Assembly (NCBI GenBank): GCA_028532815.1
Contig: JAQQAS010000031.1
Coordinates: 1 to 60,903, forward strand
Direction: 5' to 3'
Origin: Pleomorphochaeta sp.
GTDB lineage: Bacteria; Spirochaetota; Spirochaetia; Sphaerochaetales; Sphaerochaetaceae
DNA: 60,903 bases
In this document: positions 45,354 through 53,636 of the stretch, piece after piece
Layout of the letters: every line of letters starts with the position of its first letter
Position numbering within the stretch: the first letter of the stretch is position 1
Translations under genes and position numbers: made by a program
Notes under the pieces: model-generated
Told to the model about the DNA's origin: nothing
The model's input: the letters and a program-made list of their open reading frames with translations, nothing else
Databases searched by the model: none

Positions 45354-46723
45354 TAAACTACTCCTTGTAAAGTTGGGAGTAATCTTTCAATTGCCATAGC
45401 TCTTGATCCTTTTAACAAGAATAAATCTCCTTGTTTTTTATTTTTGTCAACAGCATAGGACAAATCCTCAAAATTATCACTATAAAATAAATCCCCTTGA
45501 AAGTTTTCTTTTTTTAGATATTGGTAAGCATTTTCCATCTCACTTCCAAATAAAAAAGCACTTTCAATTTTATTATTGTATACACTCTTAGCAATTTCAA
45601 CGTGAGCCTTTTTAGTATTTCTACCAAGTTCTTTCATAGATCCTAGAACAACTTTTTTATTGCCTGACCAAGAAATTCTCTTTAAATAATTAAGAATAAA
45701 ATTTGTTGAAATTGGAGATGCATTATAACAGTCTTCAATTACTGTTATATCCCCATCAACAATAGAACCTCTACCTGGCATTGGTTTAAAATTTGATAAA
45801 CCTTCAAGTATTTGCTCATTATCTAAGCCCATTTTCTTAGCTAAAGTAATAGCAGCAACTATATCTTCAAGTAAATGCTCTCCAAGAATAGGTAACCTTA
45901 CATGCTCTTTACCAATTTGTATTTCAACACCTAATAAACCTTGATCAAAAAAGTGAACATCACTGTAGCTATATTCAAAAGGATTCTTTTTTAAATTTTT
46001 ACATAATAAACTTTTATATGAACAATTTTTTGAAATTAATGCGATATCTAAATCTTTATGAAATATTTTACCTTTTTCTTTTGCAATTTTCCTTTTTGAG
46101 CCAAGTTTTTCAATATGGGATGTTCCAATATTAGTAATGATTGCTTGATTAGGAGTTAACATAGACAAGTGTTTATCCATCTCTCCCCTATGATCAATAC
46201 CCATTTCAAAAACACCATAATCAGTAGTTTCATCAATTTGCAATAGAGATAGAGGTAATCCAATTTCACTATTATAATTATTTGGAGTATAAACAGTATT
46301 CCCATGCGTAGACAAAAGAGCAGCTAAAGCTTGTTTAGTTGTACTTTTACCTACAGATCCTGTTATTGCAGTATAATTAACCTTAGGAAATTGAGATATA
46401 TAGTTTTTAGCTAGTTTTTGTAATCCATCTAATGGAGAATCAACAGCTAAAATACCAATATCTTTGTTTTTAGTTCTATCTTGAACTTCACGAATTTTAT
46501 TTTTTTTAATTAAAAGAGCACACGCACCTTTACAAATCGCATCTTCAATGAAATCATGTCCATCGAAATTTTGACCATCAAGGCACACGAACAAACAGTT
46601 TTCAGTAACTTTTCTCGAGTCTATTGCAACATCTAATATTTTTTTAGAAGTCTGCTTAACTACATTAGCTTGAGAAAATCTTGCAACACTGAAGATTCCG
46701 TATTTATACGTTGAAAAAGCCAT
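45353..46723 (-). CDS. murF: UDP-MurNAc-tripeptide:D-Ala-D-Ala ligase
   Basis: Adds D-Ala-D-Ala to the murein precursor. 456 residues; the N-terminal substrate domain has IDSRKVTENCLFVCLDGQNF, Walker-type ATP loop TGSVGKSTTK, central NYNSEIGLPLSLL and EMGIDHRGEM, and C-terminal VIEDCYNASP. murE is not found next to it, unlike the usual order. Confidence 0.95.
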   Translation of the reverse strand: MAFSTYKYGIFSVARFSQANVVKQTSKKILDVAIDSRKVTENCLFVCLDGQNFDGHDFIEDAICKGACALLIKKNKIREVQDRTKNKDIGILAVDSPLDGLQKLAKNYISQFPKVNYTAITGSVGKSTTKQALAALLSTHGNTVYTPNNYNSEIGLPLSLLQIDETTDYGVFEMGIDHRGEMDKHLSMLTPNQAIITNIGTSHIEKLGSKRKIAKEKGKIFHKDLDIALISKNCSYKSLLCKNLKKNPFEYSYSDVHFFDQGLLGVEIQIGKEHVRLPILGEHLLEDIVAAITLAKKMGLDNEQILEGLSNFKPMPGRGSIVDGDITVIEDCYNASPISTNFILNYLKRISWSGNKKVVLGSMKELGRNTKKAHVEIAKSVYNNKIESAFLFGSEMENAYQYLKKENFQGDLFYSDNFEDLSYAVDKNKKQGDLFLLKGSRAMAIERLLPTLQGVV

Positions 46724-46735
46724 ATTAACCTTCTT

Positions 46736-47026
46736 TTATTCATTATTTACCAACTGTAAATCTAAATCTTGTAAAAGTGCCATTTTATAAACACTTTCAG
46801 GTGTTTTTAAAGAACTAATAATACTTAGTTCCTTATTCCTTCTTTCAACTAATAACTCTCTTTCTTGCATCAACTTAGAATGTTCTATAGTCAGACTTTC
46901 GTTGATACCATTTAAATAAGCAGGAGTAAAAAGGCTAGTAAAGGTTGCAGCAATAGTAAAAACAGTCAATGCATGAGGAACATTACCCCTTTGACCTGAT
47001 TTTAAGTTCTTTTCTTTTGCAACCAT
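46736..47026 (-). CDS. ftsL: FtsL-like division protein
   Basis: 96 residues: basic cytoplasmic start (KEKNLKSGQRG), one hydrophobic segment (ALTVFTIAATFTSLFTPAYL), then a heptad-like coiled coil with Leu/Ile spacing (LTIEHSKLMQERELLVERRNK). Topology, size and place between rsmH and murF fit FtsL, whose sequence is poorly conserved. It should form the FtsQLB-type complex with FtsQ. Confidence 0.7.
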   Translation of the reverse strand: MVAKEKNLKSGQRGNVPHALTVFTIAATFTSLFTPAYLNGINESLTIEHSKLMQERELLVERRNKELSIISSLKTPESVYKMALLQDLDLQLVNNE

Positions 47027-47076
47027 ACAACACCACCTTTTTAGTGCTTAATTAAATATTAATTAACACACACTTC

Positions 47077-48006
47077 TTAAATTCTCTCAATCACTCTTAG
47101 CTTTGCACTTCTACTAGGAGGATTAACCTTATTCTCTTCTTCAGTTGCTACAATTGGCTTTTTTGTCAATATTTTAACTAAAGGCTTTGTATCACAAGTA
47201 CAATAGATGGCTTCAGGTGGACAAGTACAGGTTTTTGCTAGTTCCTTAAATGTCCATTTAACTATTCTATCTTCAAGTGAATGAAAGGATATTACAGCCA
47301 TTCTTCCACCAACTTTTAATGCTTTAGTTGCATTGATAATTGTACTTTCAATTCTGTCTAATTCATTGTTCACCTCAATTCTTAAAGCTTGGAAGGTCCT
47401 TGTTGCAGGATGAAGCCTTCCATGCTTATAGTTTTGAGGGACACAATTGAAAATGATAGTTTCAAGTTCGTTTGAACTTTCAATTTTTTTAAGCCCCCTA
47501 GCTTCACAAATGGCCTTTGCAATCCTTCTAGAATATCTCTCTTCACCATACTTATAAATCAAGTTGGCTAGATCTTCTTGTGAATAAGAATTTACTACCA
47601 TTTGTGCAGTAAGATCACTTTTTTCATTTAATCTCATATCTAGTTTTTCATCTTTTTTAAAAGAAAAACCACGATTTGACTCTTCATAGTGGTAAATACT
47701 AATTCCTAAATCAATAAGAACTAGATCTAGTTCTGGCCCACTATAATCCTTAAAATAATCATCAAACCAAGTATGTACTGGTATAAAACGGTCTCCAAAG
47801 TTTTTCATACGATACTTAGCTTTTTCTTGTATATGTTCATCGCAATCCAATCCATAAACTGTAAGATTTGGATAGCTATTCAACATCATGTGTGTATGAC
47901 CACCTTCACCTGTGGTACAATCCACCATTACTGGATTTTCTTCAGTTGGAGGGATTAGATATTCTTTAACTTCTTTAGCCAATACTGGCATGTGGACATA
48001 TTCCAT
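47077..48006 (-). CDS. rsmH: 16S rRNA (cytosine-1402-N4) methyltransferase
   Basis: SAM-dependent enzyme of 309 residues. HMPVLAKEV opens the protein, and the SAM site is DCTTGEGGHTHMML. DLVLIDLGIS, ESNRGFSFKKDEKLDMRL, RTFQALRIEVNNEL and SFHSLEDRIVK follow. The start is the ATG five bases after GGAG; an in-frame GTG upstream overlaps that site. It follows mraZ by eight bases. Confidence 0.96.
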   Translation of the reverse strand: MEYVHMPVLAKEVKEYLIPPTEENPVMVDCTTGEGGHTHMMLNSYPNLTVYGLDCDEHIQEKAKYRMKNFGDRFIPVHTWFDDYFKDYSGPELDLVLIDLGISIYHYEESNRGFSFKKDEKLDMRLNEKSDLTAQMVVNSYSQEDLANLIYKYGEERYSRRIAKAICEARGLKKIESSNELETIIFNCVPQNYKHGRLHPATRTFQALRIEVNNELDRIESTIINATKALKVGGRMAVISFHSLEDRIVKWTFKELAKTCTCPPEAIYCTCDTKPLVKILTKKPIVATEEENKVNPPSRSAKLRVIERI

Positions 48007-48014
48007 AATCACTC

Positions 48015-48461
48015 CTAAATTTGGTTCATTTTATTAAACAATTGGGCACTGGCCTCTTCTATATCAAGACAATCATTTATAGCTTGATAGTTTGATAAAC
48101 TCCAAATTTCAATAAATGGGCCAGCATTTAACAAAATACCTTCGCTCTTACTTACTAAATCAACATCTTCTCTTAAAGCTCTGGGTAAACTAATTCTACC
48201 AGTCTTATCTAAAGATATTTCTGATGCAGGTGCTACAAATCTTCTAAGTAACATCCTACTATTTCTGTCAAACATGGAAGCAGAATTTTTATTTATGGTA
48301 TCTTTAATTAGATTAAAATCTCTAACACTAATTATTTGCAAGCACTTTTCAACACCATAGGTAAGCACAAAGGTTTCATCTCCAAAAATATCTCTCATTT
48401 TTGAGGGAACTTGAAAACGACCTTTATCATCTATAGTTATTTTAAAGATGCCTGTGTCCAT
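48015..48461 (-). CDS. mraZ: Transcriptional regulator MraZ
   Basis: AbrB-like DNA-binding regulator at the head of the dcw cluster, 148 residues with two SpoVT-AbrB repeats. The first is ITIDDKGRFQVPSKMRDIFG and the second is SLDKTGRISLPRALREDVDL. In other bacteria it represses its own operon by binding tandem boxes near the promoter. GGAG lies eight bases ahead of the ATG. Confidence 0.95.
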   Translation of the reverse strand: MDTGIFKITIDDKGRFQVPSKMRDIFGDETFVLTYGVEKCLQIISVRDFNLIKDTINKNSASMFDRNSRMLLRRFVAPASEISLDKTGRISLPRALREDVDLVSKSEGILLNAGPFIEIWSLSNYQAINDCLDIEEASAQLFNKMNQI

Positions 48462-48496
48462 TAAATAAACTCCATATATTTATTTATTACTCATTT

Positions 48497-48543
48497 TTTA
48501 CCACGTTTCAACCCTTATGTTACACTAAATACCACTTTTATAC
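48497..48543 (-). promoter_or_regulatory. Probable mraZ promoter with GTGGTA repeats
   Basis: On the minus strand TTGTAT and TAACAT are 17 bp apart. The spacer holds GTGGTA plus TAGTG, and a second GTGGTA lies 26 bp downstream. Repeated GTG-rich boxes are typical MraZ sites. Confidence 0.45.
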
Positions 48544-48633
48544 AACATTTTATTTTTATATTATTATTTTTGGCAATATTTTTGTAACAAATAGTTACTT
48601 TTTGTATAGTAATAATAAAAATTAAACAATTTA

Positions 48634-48669
48634 ATAAACAAAAACAAACCTAGAGTTGAACCTCTAGGT
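48634..48669 (-). terminator. Terminator of the DUF4912/GH57 operon
   Basis: A perfect 8-bp stem ACCTAGAG/CTCTAGGT with a 6-nt loop is followed by a T-rich tail on the minus strand. It insulates the dcw cluster. Confidence 0.88.
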
Positions 48670-48700
48670 CTTAGATAAAATATATTTTAATTAACAATTA

Positions 48701-50308
48701 TTAAAGATTATTACAATTATAAATCTCAAAAATGTTATAGTCTATTCGAGGGAAAATTGCATCTCTTGATTCACTTTTTACAAGCCATTCAGTGTTAACT
48801 GCATTTTTACACATATTAGAATAAACAACATTAAAGTTTGCAAGATGAGATATTAACTGATTTTTAGCAAATTGAGAGTTAGTATCATTATAAATCATAT
48901 AAGGCCAATCACAGGCCATAGCTAAGAGGACTTCTCTTGCAGCTTGATCTAAAAATCTCTTTTTTAAACTTTGCTGATTGGGAAACCTCTCAGATAACTC
49001 AACCATTCTCTCAATAGCTTTATGAGTATGTCGATAAATCCAATTGTTTGAACCATCTAGCCAAATTTTTGCAAAACCACCATTACTCCAAGAAGATAAG
49101 CAAGGTTTAATTGGTTGGAAATTTTTATATTCATTGTTTATAAAATCTTTAGGACTAATAAATGAAATAGAGGCACATTCACTATTTTGTTCTGTTAATA
49201 GAGTTTCTAACCACTGTAGGCCTTCATACCACCAGTGACCAAAAAGTTCTGCATCAAAACATAATGTAAACAAAGGATCTTGTCCATTTAAATTAGGTCT
49301 TACAGCTCTACCCTTTTGTGAGATATTATAAACAAAGTTTAAAGCATGTTGGCTTGCAACCTTCATTGCTTTATCTCTATCATAATAGTCTTTGTTTGGA
49401 CCTTTTTCAGTAATTGCCCAATATTTAAAACCAGTAAAAACTCTAACTTCAGGTTCATGAATATATGGGCCTATATAATCAATTGGTAAATCATATCCAA
49501 TATCTCTGTAGAATTCTCTATATTCTTTAGAAGCCGGATATCCATCTTGAGACCAAACTAATGATGTTGTTTGATAATCTCTTGGGAATACTGTAACACC
49601 ATTTTCTGTTCTAACTGGACGATATACTCCTGTATCACAACGAGTTTCACTAAATAAAACAGATTGAGAAGAGGCTGGAAAATATGAAATATTATGTTTT
49701 GCCAATATTTTCTCAACACCTGGATAATATCCCAATTCAGGAAGCCAGAATCCATCAGGTTCATACCCAAAGGCTTCTATAAAGGTTTGAATACCTACTT
49801 CAACTTGAGCATTAACTGCTATTGGGAATTCACTATATACAGGAAAAAAAGAATTTGTAGCTGCGCTAGCGAGCAATTCTAAATATCCTTGTTCTTTAAG
49901 TTCTTTAAATCCTTTTAAAATATTTTTTTCATAAAGAGAAACATACTCTTTTAAATTAAGCTCTAATGATGCTAAATAAGTTTTGGCCATTTCTAAAGCT
50001 TCAACTTGTTCCCTAGAACATCTTTTAACTTCCTTTCTACCAAGTTCAATATGTAATTTTAAATAGCTTATGTATCTCTTTTGTAATAAAGGATCTAAAA
50101 GCATAGTAATAAGAGTTGGGGAAAAACAAATACTCATCTTATAATTAATATTATTATCTCTGAGTTTTTTAAGCATTCTAAGCAGCGGTAAATAAGATTC
50201 GTTAATAGATTCGAATAACCAATCTTCTTCTAAAAATCTTTCATGCTCTGGATGTCTTACAAAAGGCATATGAGCGTGAAGAACAAAATTTACATTAGTA
50301 TTTGCCAT
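48701..50308 (-). CDS. GH57 1,4-alpha-glucan branching enzyme
   Basis: 535 residues of the GH57 branching-enzyme type (DUF1957 C-terminus). It opens VNFVLHAHMPFVRHPEH. The nucleophile Glu lies in GFWLPELGYYPG, and the acid/base Asp in FDAELFGHWWYEG. It forms alpha-1,6 branches in glycogen-like polymer. The ATG is chosen six bases after GGAG; an ATG four codons earlier overlaps that site. Its start overlaps the end of the DUF4912 gene by 14 bases. Confidence 0.9.
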   Translation of the reverse strand: MANTNVNFVLHAHMPFVRHPEHERFLEEDWLFESINESYLPLLRMLKKLRDNNINYKMSICFSPTLITMLLDPLLQKRYISYLKLHIELGRKEVKRCSREQVEALEMAKTYLASLELNLKEYVSLYEKNILKGFKELKEQGYLELLASAATNSFFPVYSEFPIAVNAQVEVGIQTFIEAFGYEPDGFWLPELGYYPGVEKILAKHNISYFPASSQSVLFSETRCDTGVYRPVRTENGVTVFPRDYQTTSLVWSQDGYPASKEYREFYRDIGYDLPIDYIGPYIHEPEVRVFTGFKYWAITEKGPNKDYYDRDKAMKVASQHALNFVYNISQKGRAVRPNLNGQDPLFTLCFDAELFGHWWYEGLQWLETLLTEQNSECASISFISPKDFINNEYKNFQPIKPCLSSWSNGGFAKIWLDGSNNWIYRHTHKAIERMVELSERFPNQQSLKKRFLDQAAREVLLAMACDWPYMIYNDTNSQFAKNQLISHLANFNVVYSNMCKNAVNTEWLVKSESRDAIFPRIDYNIFEIYNCNNL

Positions 50309-51038
50309 TATTATCTCCATGAGCTAATTTTGTCATTACAGATTTAACTACTAAAGTATCTTTATAATCACCTTGTCTTGTAATTATTGAAGAGAAAGAA
50401 GAATTAAATAAAACTGGATTACTTTCTAATTCTTCTGAATGTTTAAACCAATAAGGAAGCGGAACTGTTAAAGCAATTGATTGAGCTAGTGCTATTATAA
50501 TGTTTGCGTCATTTTTAACACATAAAGAAACTTGATATGTACAACCAAGATCTGAAAGATTTATGCTCCAACATGTATCATCTTTATCTACATTAATATC
50601 ATAAAAAGATGTTTCATTTGTATCATTATTAGTTAAAGTGACTCTTAAAAACACATTTTGTAAATAAGTTTCATCTTCTTCTAATAATTTAGCTTTAGTA
50701 AGCGGGGAAATTGACCAATATGCAAAACCCCAACTTAGATCCGAAAGCATAAAATGTATAGATGTTTCCATATATAATTCAGTCAAACTTTCTACACCAG
50801 GTAAGTCTTTAACTTCTTTTTGTGTTGCTGAATCACTCAAGGAATTAACATATCTCTGTCCACTTGTACTCAAAAGTCTGTTGTTTAGTTGAATAGATCC
50901 ATCAACTATATCAAAAATGTCACTTAATTCATCAATTAAGTCATCTTTACTCAAATTTTCATAATCTTCAACGCCTTCTTGTTTGGCAAGATATTTCAAC
51001 TCTTGAAAAGATAGATTCCCAATATCGACAAGTATCAT
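50295..51038 (-). CDS. DUF4912 protein with N-terminal SAP/Rho-N-like segment
   Basis: 247 residues. Residues about 8-40 (LSFQELKYLAKQEGVEDYEN, then LSKDDLIDEL) look like a SAP/Rho-N helix pair. The DUF4912 domain begins with SLTELYMETSIHFMLSDLSW and GFAYWSIS and continues as a carbohydrate-module-like beta domain. Function is unknown, but it is coupled to a GH57 branching enzyme here, as I recall for other bacteria too. AAGGGG precedes the ATG. Confidence 0.8.
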   Translation of the reverse strand: MILVDIGNLSFQELKYLAKQEGVEDYENLSKDDLIDELSDIFDIVDGSIQLNNRLLSTSGQRYVNSLSDSATQKEVKDLPGVESLTELYMETSIHFMLSDLSWGFAYWSISPLTKAKLLEEDETYLQNVFLRVTLTNNDTNETSFYDINVDKDDTCWSINLSDLGCTYQVSLCVKNDANIIIALAQSIALTVPLPYWFKHSEELESNPVLFNSSFSSIITRQGDYKDTLVVKSVMTKLAHGDNNGKY

Positions 51039-51140
51039 AAATAGATAACCCCTTTTATACTCAACGTTAAGTTATGGTAAATAAATCTTCAGTTTTGGTC
51101 AACCGTATGCGAATGTAAAAAGCATATATAGATAGGCTTC

Positions 51141-51169
51141 TACACAAAAAATATTTATTATGGTATATT
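51141..51169 (+). promoter_or_regulatory. Promoter of the GH57 amylase-type gene
   Basis: TACACA and TATATT are 17 bp apart, with the -10 ending six bases before the ATG and no SD between. This implies a leaderless transcript. Confidence 0.5.
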
Positions 51170-51175
51170 CCCACT

Positions 51176-53500
51176 ATGAGCAACACAAATAAAAAAAAAC
51201 TAATTTTACATGGGCACTTTTATCAGCCTCCTAGAGAAAATCCCTTTACTGGTATTATTCCAAAACAGCACTCTGCTTCCCCATTTATAAATTGGAATGA
51301 GAGAATACTTCATGAATGCTATGAATCTAATACAAGAAGTAGATATTTAGACTCAAAGGGCAAAATTGTTTCTTTACTGAATAACTTTGAATATATATCA
51401 TTTAACTTTGGACCAACTCTTTTATCGTGGATTGAAAGCCATCATAAAGATGTTCATGATAAGATAATTGAAGCAGATAAAAAAAGTATAGAAAGACTTG
51501 GTCATGGGAATGCAATTGCCCAAGGCTTTAATCATTCAATTTTACCCCTAGATAGCCAAGATGATGCAAGACTTCAAATCCATTGGGGAATTGAAGATTT
51601 TAAATCACGTTTTGATAGAATGCCTGAGGGTATGTGGCTACCAGAGACTGCGGTCAATGAGAGTGTAATTGATATTCTTGTCGAAGAAGGCATTAAGTTT
51701 ATTATTTTATCCCCATGGCAATGCCAAGCAATAGAAGATGAAAATCAAAAAATTGTTCAATTAAAAGATCAACCAGCTCCTTATGATACACCTTTTTACA
51801 TCTATGGTGAAAATGGAAATAAAATAAGTGCTTTTTTTTATAATCCACAATTGGCTGAAGGAATTAGTTTTGGTCATCTTTTACAAGATGCTGATAACCT
51901 ATATTCTGTTATCAAAGGAATCAGCGAAAAAGATAATACAAAATTAATACATACAGCAACTGATGGTGAAATTTATGGACATCATGAACCTTTTGGGGAT
52001 ATGGCATTAGCAGCTTTAATAAAAAAGGTTTATCAAAGAGATGAATTTGAACTTACAAATTATGCAACATTCTTGGAGAAAAACCCTCCAAAGAGGAGAG
52101 CCTATTTGAAGCCAGGGGAAGATAACAAGGGAACTAGTTGGTCTTGTTTTCATGGTGTTAGCAGATGGTATAAAGACTGTGGCTGTCACACTGGAGGAGA
52201 ACCTAGCTGGAATCAAAAATGGAGATTACCTCTTAGAATAGCTTTTGTTAATAACGCAAACCGTTTAAAAGAAATTTACAATACTAGAATTTTAGAAATC
52301 TTTAATTCTAAAGTCGATCCATATCAACTATTATTAGACTACTCAAAAGCTGTTTGTGGTTCACTAGATATGGTAAATTTTATTGATAATATTGTATCTT
52401 CACACAGTGAAGCAAAAGGATATGAAACTGAAATTGCTTCCCTACTTGTTGGTATAAAAAACACTCATTTTTCTTTTACATCTTGTGGTTGGTTTTTTAA
52501 CGATCTAGCGGGTGTTGAACCTGTTCAAAATATTAACTACGCGCTCTACTCCATAAATCTATTTCAAAAATATAGCAAAAAAAGTTTGCTAACACCTTTC
52601 TTAAAAGATTTGAAAGTAGCTAAGTGTAATAATAAAAGCGATGGTGATGGTATGAGCTTAGCTCAAAAATCTCTAAATTTATTACCCGGAGAAGTCGAAG
52701 CATCTCTATATTTTATACTGAATCGGTTAATAGCTAAAATTGAATTGTTTGATAGTAAATATGGTAGATTTAATTTAACTAAATACATGATTGTAGAGGA
52801 AAACATTAAATTTGAAATATATGATTCCGTATCTCTTAGAAAATTTAAAGGAGATGCAGTCCTTGACGAACACTCAGGTGAAACCGGCTTTGAATTATAT
52901 CTAACTCTAACTGACAAAAACTCTAAAACTTCAAACCACTACACCATTAATAATAATGATGTAAATGAAAGAATTGTTGATTTAACATACAAATGGATTG
53001 AAAGATCACTAAGTGTTGTTGACGATTTGGAGTTAAAACAGATTGCAAGAGATATTGATAATTACTCTATGATTTCTAAAGGTACAAAATATATTCCAAC
53101 TGATACAATATTTATAGAAAATATTGGAACATGTCTTAGAGCTTTAAGATCTTTATTTATAACACCAAATACTTTAACTTGGGAATCAAAGAAACAAAGT
53201 ATTTCTCACCTAATTGATTTTATTATGATTCAAGGGAGCAAAAAAGTTAAAGATACTGTAAAAAGTATTTTTAACGAAGAAGCAAAATCTATTGCAATGA
53301 GAATACAAGAAGAGGGCCTACACAATAATCTAATTGAATATACTATAAACTTTTTATCAATGGCACATGAAGAAAAATTGAATTTAGAAATGAAAGCTCT
53401 CCAAAATATTATTTATACTTATATGAATAAAGACTTTGAGGCGCTTAATATTGATAAAGACTTATTTAATGATATGAAAATATTATTAAACTTTGCTTAA
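51176..53500 (+). CDS. GH57 amylase-type protein with DUF3536
   Basis: 774 residues. The GH57 catalytic domain begins LILHGHFYQPPRENPFTG. The nucleophile Glu is in GMWLPETAV, and the acid/base Asp in TATDGEIYGHHEPFGDMAL. The middle and C-terminal helical parts (SCFHGVSRWYKDCGCHTGG onward) match DUF3536. It is probably an alpha-glucan hydrolase or transferase acting on storage polysaccharide in the cytoplasm; no signal peptide is present. It is divergent from DUF4912-branching enzyme over 137 bp. Confidence 0.88.
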   Translation: MSNTNKKKLILHGHFYQPPRENPFTGIIPKQHSASPFINWNERILHECYESNTRSRYLDSKGKIVSLLNNFEYISFNFGPTLLSWIESHHKDVHDKIIEADKKSIERLGHGNAIAQGFNHSILPLDSQDDARLQIHWGIEDFKSRFDRMPEGMWLPETAVNESVIDILVEEGIKFIILSPWQCQAIEDENQKIVQLKDQPAPYDTPFYIYGENGNKISAFFYNPQLAEGISFGHLLQDADNLYSVIKGISEKDNTKLIHTATDGEIYGHHEPFGDMALAALIKKVYQRDEFELTNYATFLEKNPPKRRAYLKPGEDNKGTSWSCFHGVSRWYKDCGCHTGGEPSWNQKWRLPLRIAFVNNANRLKEIYNTRILEIFNSKVDPYQLLLDYSKAVCGSLDMVNFIDNIVSSHSEAKGYETEIASLLVGIKNTHFSFTSCGWFFNDLAGVEPVQNINYALYSINLFQKYSKKSLLTPFLKDLKVAKCNNKSDGDGMSLAQKSLNLLPGEVEASLYFILNRLIAKIELFDSKYGRFNLTKYMIVEENIKFEIYDSVSLRKFKGDAVLDEHSGETGFELYLTLTDKNSKTSNHYTINNNDVNERIVDLTYKWIERSLSVVDDLELKQIARDIDNYSMISKGTKYIPTDTIFIENIGTCLRALRSLFITPNTLTWESKKQSISHLIDFIMIQGSKKVKDTVKSIFNEEAKSIAMRIQEEGLHNNLIEYTINFLSMAHEEKLNLEMKALQNIIYTYMNKDFEALNIDKDLFNDMKILLNFA

Positions 53501-53538
53501 TTCTTATTAATAAATATTAATTATTATTTAAAAATTAT

Positions 53539-53578
53539 ATAGCTATATCCTATAATTAATTTTATTTGATATAGCTAT
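53539..53578. terminator. Weak bidirectional hairpin, GH57 / recN
   Basis: ATAGCTATATC/GATATAGCTAT (11 bp) has an 18-nt loop and an AT-rich tail without a clean T run. It lies between converging genes. Confidence 0.4.
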
Positions 53579-53636
53579 TATATTTATAACATATAATAAT
53601 CATATATTTTTATACGATAACAGTATAACTTTGATA

